From Zeimonas sediminis (GTDB lineage: Bacteria; Pseudomonadota; Gammaproteobacteria; Burkholderiales; Burkholderiaceae_E), in the NCBI RefSeq assembly GCF_023721795.1, contig NZ_JAMQYE010000001.1, positions 1,364,001 to 1,428,000 of the forward strand: a DNA stretch of 64,000 nt, written 5' to 3'. Position 1 is the stretch's first letter, and the number at the start of each line of letters is the position of its first letter. A model generated the notes under the pieces. The model was not told the DNA's origin and ran no database searches. It was given only the letters and a program-made list of their open reading frames with translations. Position numbers and translations under genes: made by a program. Below, one piece after another: positions 22,291 to 30,199 of this stretch.

Positions 22291-23921
22291 TGCCGCGCCG
22301 GCTCGCCCTTGACGCCGAGGCGCCGCGCGAGCTTGTGCAGGTTGCTCGGATCGATGTCGAGCCGGCGCGCGGCTCGGGTCCAGTTGCCGTCGCAGGCGGC
22401 CAGCGCGCGCCTGATGAGCCGGCGCTGGCAGGCGTCGACCGCGTCGCGCAGCTGAACCGGCTCGTCGGCGGGCCAGTCGCCGCCCGGCTCTCCGATCGGG
22501 ATGCCCTCGCCCGACAGCAGCCCGAAGCCCTCGACGCCCCGGCCGCCGCCGGACGCGATGCCGGCCCCGTTGCCCGCCGCCTCGGCCTGCGACGGCGCCA
22601 GGGCGACGTCCAGATCGAGCAGGCCCGCGTCGAGCGTGACGATGTCGTCGCGCGCGTCGCCGCGGCTCAGCGCCTTGAGCGCGGCCCGGCTGATCACGTG
22701 CTCGAGCTCGCGCACGTTCCCCGGCCAGCGATAGCGCGAAAGCGCGTCGCCGGCGCCCGGCGACAGCCGCAGGCTGCGCAGTCCGAGCCGGGCACGGTTC
22801 AGCTCGAGGAATCGGCCGGCGAGCAGCAGCACGTCGGGCCCGCGCTCGCGAAGCGGCGGGATCGGCAGCGGATAGACCGACAGGCGGTGATAGAGATCGG
22901 CGCGGAAACGGGCGTCGCGCACCGCCTCGCGCAGGTTGCGGTTGGTCGCCGCCACCACCCGCACGTCCACGCTGCGCGGGCGGTCCGCGCCCAGCCGCTG
23001 GATCTCGCCGTTCTGCAGCGCGCGCAGCAGCTTGGCCTGCACCGGCAGCGGCAACTCGCCGACCTCGTCGAGGAACAGCGTGCCCCCGTCGGCGGCCTCG
23101 AAGCGGCCCGGGCGCTCGACCCCGGCGCCGGAGAAGGCGCCTTTCGCGTGGCCGAACAGTTCGCTCTCGGCCAGCGACTCGGGCAGCGCGGCGCAGTTCA
23201 CGTGGACCAGCGGCCGCTCGTGGCGGCGCGAGCGCGCGTGGATGCGGCGCGCGAAGAGTTCCTTGCCCACGCCGGTCTCGCCGAGCAGCAGCACCGGCAG
23301 CTCGGAGTCGGCCACCACGTCGATCTCCCGCAGCAACGCGGCGATCGGCTCGCTGGCGCCGACGATCTCCTCGGCGTCTTCGCTTGCCGCGCCACGGGCC
23401 GGCCCGGGCGACGCGCGCGCCAGGCGCAGCCCCCGCATCTCCTCCTCGAGCCGGGTCACCCTGACCGATGCCTCGACCAGCAGCGCGTAGCGGCGCAACT
23501 CGTCGCGCGCCGCGTCGTCGAAGGTGCCGGCGTTCAGCGCATCGAGGGTCAGCACGCCCCACAGAACGCCCTCGACGTACAGGCTCGCGCCCATGCAGTC
23601 GTGGACCGGCAGCGGCGCGCCGACCTGCGAATCGAGCAGGCCGTCGTAGGGGTCGGGCAATTCCGAGTCGGGTTCGAACCGGGTCGGCTCGCGCCGCGAC
23701 AGGATCGCAGCCAGGCGCGGATGCTGGCTGACGACGAAGCGCCTGCCCAGCGCCTCGCGGACCAGTCCGTCGACCGCGACCGGCCTCAGGCTATCGCCCT
23801 CCAGTCGCAGCAGCCCCACCGCGCCGCAAGCGAAGCGCTCGCGCAGCGTGCACACGAGCCTTTGCAGGCGGACCGCGTGCGGCAGATCGGTGGCCATGTC
23901 GGCCAGCAAGGTGTCTCGCAT
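22287..23921 (-). CDS. norR: NO-responsive sigma-54 activator NorR
   Basis: 544 residues from ATG at 23921. An N-terminal GAF domain keeps the residues that ligate the non-heme iron in E. coli NorR: DPYD at 90-93, H107, C109 and D127. The AAA+ domain has Walker A GETGVGK (214-220) and FLDE (283-286). The sigma-54 contact loop reads GAFSGA (261-266) instead of GAFTGA. The C-terminal Fis-type helix-turn-helix reads GNWTRAARRLDIDPSNLHKLA. It activates the divergent ytfE-norB operon through three sites in the shared intergenic region. Confidence 0.93.
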   Translation of the reverse strand: MRDTLLADMATDLPHAVRLQRLVCTLRERFACGAVGLLRLEGDSLRPVAVDGLVREALGRRFVVSQHPRLAAILSRREPTRFEPDSELPDPYDGLLDSQVGAPLPVHDCMGASLYVEGVLWGVLTLDALNAGTFDDAARDELRRYALLVEASVRVTRLEEEMRGLRLARASPGPARGAASEDAEEIVGASEPIAALLREIDVVADSELPVLLLGETGVGKELFARRIHARSRRHERPLVHVNCAALPESLAESELFGHAKGAFSGAGVERPGRFEAADGGTLFLDEVGELPLPVQAKLLRALQNGEIQRLGADRPRSVDVRVVAATNRNLREAVRDARFRADLYHRLSVYPLPIPPLRERGPDVLLLAGRFLELNRARLGLRSLRLSPGAGDALSRYRWPGNVRELEHVISRAALKALSRGDARDDIVTLDAGLLDLDVALAPSQAEAAGNGAGIASGGGRGVEGFGLLSGEGIPIGEPGGDWPADEPVQLRDAVDACQRRLIRRALAACDGNWTRAARRLDIDPSNLHKLARRLGVKGEPARQ

Positions 23922-23923
23922 CA

Positions 23924-23980
23924 GGTAATGATAACCAAACAATGTATCAATTACCCGGAAATCGTCGGGTCGAAACGACC
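23924..23980 (+). promoter_or_regulatory. Three NorR enhancer sites (GGT-N7-ACC)
   Basis: Sites at 23924-23936 and 23968-23980 match GGT-N7-ACC exactly; the middle one at 23943-23955 is TGT-N7-ACC. Centres are 19 and 25 bp apart. Three such sites upstream of a sigma-54 promoter are the known arrangement for NorR. The third sits in a perfect 7-bp inverted repeat (CGGGTCG-AAA-CGACCCG). The first begins 3 bp from the norR ATG, so bound NorR may also limit its own expression. Confidence 0.85.
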
Positions 23981-24032
23981 CGGTTTCGGATGCTGCGGCG
24001 CGCAAATGCCTGATTCGCAAGCCATCCGGTAG

Positions 24033-24050
24033 CTGGCACGGCGGTTGCGA
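24033..24050 (+). promoter_or_regulatory. Sigma-54 promoter of ytfE-norB
   Basis: CTGGCACGGCGGTTGCGA matches the consensus TGGCAC-N5-TTGC completely, with the invariant GG at 24035-24036 and GC at 24047-24048. Predicted start about 24060, leaving a leader of about 35 bases. The enhancer sites lie 53-110 bp upstream of it. Confidence 0.9.
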
Positions 24051-24093
24051 AGAACGGACACACGGCCTTGCCGTACGAACGGAGATGAGAAAG

Positions 24094-24783
24094 ATGAGCA
24101 CCCCATCCAGCACGCTGGACCAGTCGCTCGGATCGCTGGCCCGGAGCATTCCCGGCGCGACCGCCCTCTTCAACCACCACGACCTCGATTTCTGCTGCGC
24201 CGGCAACCTGAGCCTGCGCAAGGCAGCCGCCGAGCGCGGGCTCGACGCCGCCGCGCTGGCCGAGCGGCTCGACGCGATGCGCGGCGCGCAGCCGGTCGGC
24301 CGCGACTGGCGCGCCGCGGCGCCCGCCGAGCTGATCGAGCACATCGTCAGCCGCTACCACGCCCGGCATCGCGATCAGCTCCCCGAACTGGTCCGTCTCG
24401 CGCGACGGGTGGAACAGGTGCACGGCGGACGTCCCGACTGCCCGCTGGGCCTTGCCGAGCACCTCGAGGCGATGCGGCAGGAGCTCGAGAGCCACATGAT
24501 GAAGGAGGAGCAGATCCTGTTCCCGATGCTCGCGCGCGGCATGCGCGAGCAGGCCGGCGGCCCGATCTCGGTGATGCGCTTCGAGCACGAGCAGCACGGC
24601 GACGCGCTGGAAGGGCTGGACGCGCTGACCGGCGGGATGGTGCCGCCGTCGGGCGCCTGCAATACCTGGCGGGCGCTGTACCTGGGGCTGTCCGCGCTGC
24701 GCGACGACCTGGTCGCGCACATCCACCTCGAGAACAACATCCTGTTCGACGAGAGCGCCGCCGCCGAGGCCAGCCATGCGTGA
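24094..24783 (+). CDS. ytfE: Di-iron repair protein YtfE/RIC (NorA/DnrN-type)
   Basis: 229 residues from ATG at 24094, preferred over ATG 24085 because GGAG ends 9 bases before it. The N-terminal ScdA-type segment contains FNHHDLDFCCAG; the hemerythrin-like domain keeps the family His/Glu ligands (HARHRD, ESHMMKEEQ, FEHEQH, HIHLENN). It repairs Fe-S centres damaged by NO or oxidants and may bind NO. It overlaps norB by 8 bp. Confidence 0.9.
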   Translation: MSTPSSTLDQSLGSLARSIPGATALFNHHDLDFCCAGNLSLRKAAAERGLDAAALAERLDAMRGAQPVGRDWRAAAPAELIEHIVSRYHARHRDQLPELVRLARRVEQVHGGRPDCPLGLAEHLEAMRQELESHMMKEEQILFPMLARGMREQAGGPISVMRFEHEQHGDALEGLDALTGGMVPPSGACNTWRALYLGLSALRDDLVAHIHLENNILFDESAAAEASHA

Positions 24784-27073
24784 ATACCGTCGCCTCTGGC
24801 TCCTGCTGATCGCCGTGCTGGCGGTCACCTTCTCGCTGCTCGGATACTACGGCGCCGAGGTCTACCGCAAGGCGCCGCCGATCCCGGCGCAGGTGGTTTC
24901 GGTCACCGGCGAGAAGCTCTTCACCCACGACGACATCCTCGACGGCCAGACGGCCTGGCAGTCGGTGGGCGGCATGCAGCTCGGCTCGATCTGGGGGCAC
25001 GGCGCCTACCAGGCCCCGGACTGGACCGCCGACTGGCTGCATCGCGAGCTCGCCGCCTGGCTCGACCTGGCCGCGAAGCAGGCGCACGGCAAGGCCTGGG
25101 CCGATCTCGACGCGGCCGACCGCGAGGCCCTTCGCTACCGGATGCAGCTCGAGTACCGGGGCAGCGACGCGGCCGGCGGCACGGTCACGGTGTCGGCCTT
25201 GCGCGCCGCGGCGATCCGGCAGACCGCTGCCTACTACGACCGGCTCTTCTCCGACAGCCCCGACCTGCAGGGCACGCGCGAGAGCTACGCGATGAAGGAG
25301 GCCACGCTGCCGTCGGCCGAGCGTCGCGCAGACCTGTCGGCCTTCTTCTTCTGGACCGCCTGGGCCGCCGCGACCGAGCGGCCCGACAGCTCGGCCACCT
25401 ACACCAACAACTGGCCTCACGAGCCGCTGATCGGGAACACCCCCACCGGCGAGAACGTGATGTGGTCGATCGTCAGCGTGGTGCTGCTGATCGCCGGCGT
25501 GGGCTTCCTGATCTGGGCCTGGGCCTTCCTGCGCAAGGAGGACGGCGAGCTGCCGCCGGCACCGGCCCGCGATCCGCTGACCGCGTTCGCGCTGACGCCC
25601 TCGCAGCGCGCGCTGGGCAAGTACCTGTTCCTGGTCGTCGCGCTGTTCGTGTTCCAGGTGCTGATCGGCGGGTTCACCGCGCACTACACGGTGGAGGGAC
25701 AGACCTTCTACGGCATCGAGGTGTCGCGCTGGTTCCCGTACTCGCTGGTGCGCACCTGGCACATCCAGGCGGCGCTGTTCTGGGTGGCCACCGGCTTCCT
25801 GGCGGCGGGGCTCTTCCTGGCCCCGCTGATCAACGGCGGCAAGGACCCGAAATGCCAGAAGGTGGGCGTCGACGTCCTGTTCTGGGCGCTGGTGGCGGTG
25901 TGCGTCGGCTCGTTCGCCGGCAACTGGCTGGCGATCGCCCAGGTGATGCCGCCCGAGCTGAACTTCTGGCTCGGCCACCAGGGCTACGAGTACGTGGACC
26001 TCGGCCGGCTCTGGCAGATCGGCAAGTTCGTCGGCGTGGCCTTCTGGCTGGTGCTGATGCTCCGCGGCATGGTGCCGGCGCTGCGCCAGCCGGGCGACCG
26101 CAACCTGCTCGCGCTGCTGGCCGCATCGGTGATCGCGATCGGGTTGTTCTACGGCGCGGGCCTGTTCTACGGCGAGCGCACCCACCTGTCGATCATGGAG
26201 TACTGGCGCTGGTGGGTCGTCCACCTGTGGGTCGAAGGCTTCTTCGAGGTGTTCGCCACCACGGCGCTGGCCTTCATCTTCTCGACGCTGGGCCTGGTGT
26301 CGAAGCGGATGGCCACCACGGCAAGCCTGGCCTCGGCCTCGCTGTTCATGCTCGGCGGCGTACCCGGCACCTTCCACCATCTGTACTTCGCCGGCACGAC
26401 CACGCCGGTGATGGCGGTCGGCGCCACCTTCAGCGCGCTCGAGGTGGTGCCGCTGGTGGTGCTCGGCCACGAGGCCTGGGAGAACTGGCGGCTTCGCGAG
26501 CGGGCCGCGTGGATGCAGAACCTGAAGTGGCCGCTCTACTGCTTCGTGGCGGTCGCCTTCTGGAACATGCTGGGCGCGGGCGTCTTCGGCTTCATGATCA
26601 ACCCGCCGGTCTCGCTGTACTACCTGCAGGGCCTGAACACGACCCCGGTGCACGCGCACGCGGCGCTCTTCGGCGTGTACGGCTTCCTCGCGCTGGGCTT
26701 CACGCTGCTGGTGCTGCGCTACATCCGGCCCGCGCTGGTGTTCGACGAGAAGGCGATGAAGCTGGCCTTCTGGTCGCTGAACCTGGGCATCGTGCTGATG
26801 ATCGCCACCAGCCTGCTGCCGATCGGCCTGTTCCAGTTCCACGCGAGCGCCACGGTGGGCATGTGGTACGCCCGCAGCGAGGCCTTCCTGCAGCAGCCCT
26901 TCCTGGAAACGCTGCGCTGGGTCCGCACCTTCGGCGACGTCGTGTTCATCGTCGGCGCGGTGGCGCTGGCCTGGCAGGTGGTGAGCGGCCTGGGCGGCAG
27001 CGCTGCCGGAACGGCGCCGATCCCCGCGCGGCCGGCCCGCGGCGGCAAGCTCGCCGAAGGCGCGCAGCAGTAG
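24776..27073 (+). CDS. norB: Quinol-dependent nitric oxide reductase (qNor)
   Basis: 765 residues, the normal single-subunit length. An N-terminal periplasmic extension of about 180 residues (replacing the NorC cytochrome) includes the WGHGAYQAPDW motif, followed by about 12 helices of the heme-copper oxidase fold. Heme and FeB ligands are seen in RTWHIQAALFW, WVEGFFEVF, FHHLYF and VHAHAALFG. It reduces 2 NO to N2O with electrons from quinol in the inner membrane. No other denitrification genes are nearby, so detoxification is the likely role. Confidence 0.95.
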   Translation: MREYRRLWLLLIAVLAVTFSLLGYYGAEVYRKAPPIPAQVVSVTGEKLFTHDDILDGQTAWQSVGGMQLGSIWGHGAYQAPDWTADWLHRELAAWLDLAAKQAHGKAWADLDAADREALRYRMQLEYRGSDAAGGTVTVSALRAAAIRQTAAYYDRLFSDSPDLQGTRESYAMKEATLPSAERRADLSAFFFWTAWAAATERPDSSATYTNNWPHEPLIGNTPTGENVMWSIVSVVLLIAGVGFLIWAWAFLRKEDGELPPAPARDPLTAFALTPSQRALGKYLFLVVALFVFQVLIGGFTAHYTVEGQTFYGIEVSRWFPYSLVRTWHIQAALFWVATGFLAAGLFLAPLINGGKDPKCQKVGVDVLFWALVAVCVGSFAGNWLAIAQVMPPELNFWLGHQGYEYVDLGRLWQIGKFVGVAFWLVLMLRGMVPALRQPGDRNLLALLAASVIAIGLFYGAGLFYGERTHLSIMEYWRWWVVHLWVEGFFEVFATTALAFIFSTLGLVSKRMATTASLASASLFMLGGVPGTFHHLYFAGTTTPVMAVGATFSALEVVPLVVLGHEAWENWRLRERAAWMQNLKWPLYCFVAVAFWNMLGAGVFGFMINPPVSLYYLQGLNTTPVHAHAALFGVYGFLALGFTLLVLRYIRPALVFDEKAMKLAFWSLNLGIVLMIATSLLPIGLFQFHASATVGMWYARSEAFLQQPFLETLRWVRTFGDVVFIVGAVALAWQVVSGLGGSAAGTAPIPARPARGGKLAEGAQQ

Positions 27074-27123
27074 GGCGCGATCGCCTCCCTGGCGCCGTCC
27101 GGAAGGTCCCGGTCGGTGCGCTG

Positions 27124-27157
27124 GCCGCCGGTGCTCGCAAGGGCCCGGCGGCTTTTT
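27124..27157 (+). terminator. Terminator of the ytfE-norB operon
   Basis: A perfect 8-bp stem GCCGCCGG (27124-27131) / CCGGCGGC (27145-27152) is followed by TTTTT. It lies 50 bp after norB and just before the convergent DUF1854 gene. Confidence 0.8.
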
Positions 27158-27175
27158 CTCTCGCGGCAGCCCGGG

Positions 27176-27673
27176 CTACAGGAAGCGGTCGAGGATCTTC
27201 CGGCTGGCGCGATCGAGCGCCTTCGCGTCGCGGATCAGGAAGTGCACGCCGTGGCTGTCGGCGATCAGCAGCATGCCGCCCGCCAGCCGGCGGATGTATT
27301 CCTCACCCTCGAGCACGAAGCTCGCGCGCCCGCGATCGGTGTCGACCTGCCAGGTGCTCGGCGTGGCGAAGCTCGACACGGCCACGATCGCGCGGATCTC
27401 GGGCATGAACTCGCGCCGCGACAGCTCGTCGGCGATCAGCGCCGCGATCGCGGCCGGCAGGCCGGCCGGATCCTGCACCCAGGCGAGCTCGTGGCCATCG
27501 GCGCTCATCAGCGCCACGCCCTGTCGCGGCGCGGAGATCGGGAACGCGCGAACCGGCACGACGCCCTCGTGCGCGACGCCGTCGGCGCCGGTGAAGACCA
27601 GCCGGCCGTAGGCGTCCCGGGCCAGCTCGAAGCTAGCCGTCGCTTGCCCGCCACCGTGACTCGTCGCGCTCAT
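27176..27673 (-). CDS. DUF1854 protein, cyanophycin-locus associated
   Basis: 165 residues from ATG at 27673. It matches the DUF1854 pattern by eye (VPVRAFPISAPRQGVALMSADGHE region; EIRAIVAVSSFATPSTW; VLEGEEYIRRL; FLIRDAKALDRASR). NCBI links this family to cyanophycin metabolism through gene neighbourhood. Soluble, no known activity. The start overlaps the stop of the ABC transporter gene (ATGA), so the two are coupled. Confidence 0.8.
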   Translation of the reverse strand: MSATSHGGGQATASFELARDAYGRLVFTGADGVAHEGVVPVRAFPISAPRQGVALMSADGHELAWVQDPAGLPAAIAALIADELSRREFMPEIRAIVAVSSFATPSTWQVDTDRGRASFVLEGEEYIRRLAGGMLLIADSHGVHFLIRDAKALDRASRKILDRFL

Positions 27674-29961
27674 CGCAGTTCCTCCCTCACCGGCGACTGC
27701 AGCGAGCGCGCGGCCGCCTCGGCCTCCGCCTCGGCCTGCCGGGCTTGCGCCTGGTAGAGCTTCCAGTACGCGCCTTCGCGCGCGAGCAGCTCGTCGTGCG
27801 TGCCGGTCTCGACGATCCGGCCGCGATCGAGCACGACCAGCCGGTCGGCACGGCGCAGCGTGCTCAGGCGGTGCGCGACCGCGATCGTCGTGCGTCCCTG
27901 CACCAGGTTGTCGAGCGCCTTCTGGATCTCCTTCTCGGTCGTGGTGTCGACCGACGAAGTGGCCTCGTCGAGGATCAGCACGCGCGGGTCGATGAGCAGC
28001 GCGCGCGCGATCGAGATGCGCTGGCGCTCGCCGCCCGACAGCGACTGGCCGCGCTCGCCCACGATCGAGTCGTAGCCGTGCGGCAGCCGCAGGATGAACT
28101 CGTGCGCGTGCGCGGCGCGCGCCGCGGCGACGATCTCGTCGCGGGTCGCGTCGGGGCGGCCGTAGGCGATGTTCTCGGCGATCGTCCCGAAGAACAGGAA
28201 GGGCTCCTGCAGCACGACGCCGATGCTGCGCCGCCAGTCGGCCACCGCGACCTTGCGCACGTCCACCCCATCGACCAGGATCGCGCCCTCGCTCACGTCG
28301 TAGAAGCGGCAGATCAGGTTGACCAGCGTGCTCTTGCCCGAGCCGCTGTGGCCCACCAGGCCGATCATCTCGCCCGGCGCGATCTCCAGGCTCACGCCCC
28401 GGATCACCGCGCGGTTGCCGTAGCGGAATCCCGCGTCGCGCAGCGTGATCCGGCCGCGCACGTCGGCCAGCGGCACCGGGTCGGCGGGCTCGGGCACGTT
28501 CGACTGGTGATCGAGGATGTCGAAGATCCGCTTGGCGCCTGCCGCCGCCTTCTGCGTGAACGACACGATCCGGCTCATCGAGTCGAGCCGCGTGTAGAAG
28601 CGGCCGATGTAGGCGAGGAAGGCGGTCAGCACGCCCACCGTGATCTCGTCGCGCGACACCTGCCAGATGCCGAAGCCCCAGACGATCAGCAGGCCGACCT
28701 CGGTCAGCAGCGTGACCGTGGGCGAGAACAGCGACCAGATCCGGTTCACGCGGTCGTTGACCGCCAGGTTGTGCTGGTTGGCGGCACGGAAGCGCTCGGC
28801 CTCGCGGCGCTCCTGCGCGAAGGCCTTGACCACGCGGATGCCGGGGATCGTGTCCGACAGCACGTTGGTGACCTCGGCCCAGATCCGGTCGACCTTCTCG
28901 AAACCGTGGCGCAGCCGGTCGCGCACCTGGTGGATCATCCACGCGATGAAGGGCAGCGGCAGCAGCGTGACCAGCGCCAGCCAGGGCTCGATCGAGAACA
29001 GGATCGCGGCGGTCATCGCGATCATCAGCACGTCGGTCGCGAAGTCCAGCAGGTGCAGCGACAGGAACACGTTGATCCGGTCGGTCTCCGCGCCGATCCG
29101 GGCCATCAGGTCGCCGGTGCGCTTGCCGCCGAAGTACTCGAGCGACAGCGTCAGCAGGTGCTCGTAGGTGGTGGTGCGCAGGTCGGCGCCGATCCGCTCG
29201 CTGACCAGCGCCAGGATGTAGGTGCGCGCCCAGCCCAGCGCCCACGCGAGCAGCGCGGCGGCCAGCAGCGCGCCGAGGTAGCCGATCACCAGGTCCCGGT
29301 CGATCGGCTGGCCGTTCTGGTAGGGGATCAGCACCTCGTCCATCAGCGGCATCGTCAGGTACGGCGGCACCAGCGTCGCGGCGGTGGAGGCGAGCGTCAG
29401 CAGAAAGCCGGCGAGCAGTTGCCAGCGATACGGCCGGGCAAAGCGCCAGAGCCGCAGCAGGGTCCAGGTGGACGGCGGCGCGGTGGACTCGCCGTCGCAG
29501 CGGGGACACTCCTCGGAACCGGGCGGCAGCGGCGCGCCGCAGCTCGCGCAGGTCGGCTCCGCCGCAGGCATCGGCCGACGCCCCTCGCGCAACTCGGCGC
29601 AGGCCCTGCCCCAGGCGTCGACGAAGCGCAGCATCGCCGCGTGCAGGCCGATCGTGTAGCGCCAGCAGGCGAGCCGCTGCCGGGCATCGACCAGCTCGAG
29701 CGAACCGACCCCGGCGTGGTCGTGGTGGCGCAGCGACAGCGAGGCATCGAGCGGCCACTCCCGCCATTCGCCGCCGGCCTCGCCGCCGGCGAGCAGGCGG
29801 CGATCGGTCAGCGCCAGGATGCCGCCGGCGAAGCGCAGCGACTCGTCGAGGTCGGGGGCGAAGCACGCGAGCAGCGTTTCGCCCTCGCCCAGTTGCCGGC
29901 CCAACGGTTCGCGCCAGGCTTCGGGAACGGCTGCGGGAAGGTTCTGTTCGGCGGAATGCAT
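27670..29961 (-). CDS. ABC exporter with unusual N-terminal domain and zinc ribbon, cyanophycin-locus associated
   Basis: 763 residues from ATG at 29961. An N-terminal domain of about 160 residues that I do not recognise is followed by a zinc-ribbon CASCGAPLPPGSEECPRC (about 164-181), then a six-helix ABC exporter membrane domain (about 190-490) and an ATPase: Walker A GHSGSGKST, signature LSGGERQR, Walker B VLILDEATSSVD and H-loop AVAHRLST. Half-size exporter, probably a homodimer. Substrate unknown; the pairing with DUF1854 and divergent cphA genes suggests a role linked to cyanophycin or its Asp/Arg building blocks. Confidence 0.82.
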   Translation of the reverse strand: MHSAEQNLPAAVPEAWREPLGRQLGEGETLLACFAPDLDESLRFAGGILALTDRRLLAGGEAGGEWREWPLDASLSLRHHDHAGVGSLELVDARQRLACWRYTIGLHAAMLRFVDAWGRACAELREGRRPMPAAEPTCASCGAPLPPGSEECPRCDGESTAPPSTWTLLRLWRFARPYRWQLLAGFLLTLASTAATLVPPYLTMPLMDEVLIPYQNGQPIDRDLVIGYLGALLAAALLAWALGWARTYILALVSERIGADLRTTTYEHLLTLSLEYFGGKRTGDLMARIGAETDRINVFLSLHLLDFATDVLMIAMTAAILFSIEPWLALVTLLPLPFIAWMIHQVRDRLRHGFEKVDRIWAEVTNVLSDTIPGIRVVKAFAQERREAERFRAANQHNLAVNDRVNRIWSLFSPTVTLLTEVGLLIVWGFGIWQVSRDEITVGVLTAFLAYIGRFYTRLDSMSRIVSFTQKAAAGAKRIFDILDHQSNVPEPADPVPLADVRGRITLRDAGFRYGNRAVIRGVSLEIAPGEMIGLVGHSGSGKSTLVNLICRFYDVSEGAILVDGVDVRKVAVADWRRSIGVVLQEPFLFFGTIAENIAYGRPDATRDEIVAAARAAHAHEFILRLPHGYDSIVGERGQSLSGGERQRISIARALLIDPRVLILDEATSSVDTTTEKEIQKALDNLVQGRTTIAVAHRLSTLRRADRLVVLDRGRIVETGTHDELLAREGAYWKLYQAQARQAEAEAEAAARSLQSPVREELR

Positions 29962-30030
29962 CGAGCTTCCTGGCGGCAATAGGCCGGAAGGGCGGCAAGC
30001 GTACCGCATCCGGCCAACTTTGAATCTGAT

Positions 30031-30047
30031 CGAATCTGACAGATTCG
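30031..30047. promoter_or_regulatory. Perfect palindrome in the divergent cyanophycin promoter region
   Basis: CGAATCTG-A-CAGATTCG is a perfect 8-bp inverted repeat around one base. Another GAATCTGA half-site sits 10 bp to the left (30022-30029), one helical turn away. The palindrome lies in the 238-bp gap between the exporter gene and the first cyanophycin synthetase, in a locally AT-richer patch, so it is a candidate operator for both directions. Confidence 0.55.
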
Positions 30048-30199
30048 GCACTCAATCCGGGCCCCTCCGAGGCTTGTCTCGGAATTGCGGCGTTTCGGTC
30101 GGTGGCCGGGGTCAGGCGGTAAACCGCGGCGCCGACTCGGCGTTGAACACCCCTCGGGATCCATCCCGCAAACCGGCCGCCAGGGCCAGATCCGCAAAA

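Noticed and set aside
24347-26842. Open frame of 831 codons antisense to ytfE and norB
   Set aside because: The plus strand encodes well-conserved YtfE and qNor; the antisense product is a His/Gln/Glu-rich shadow.
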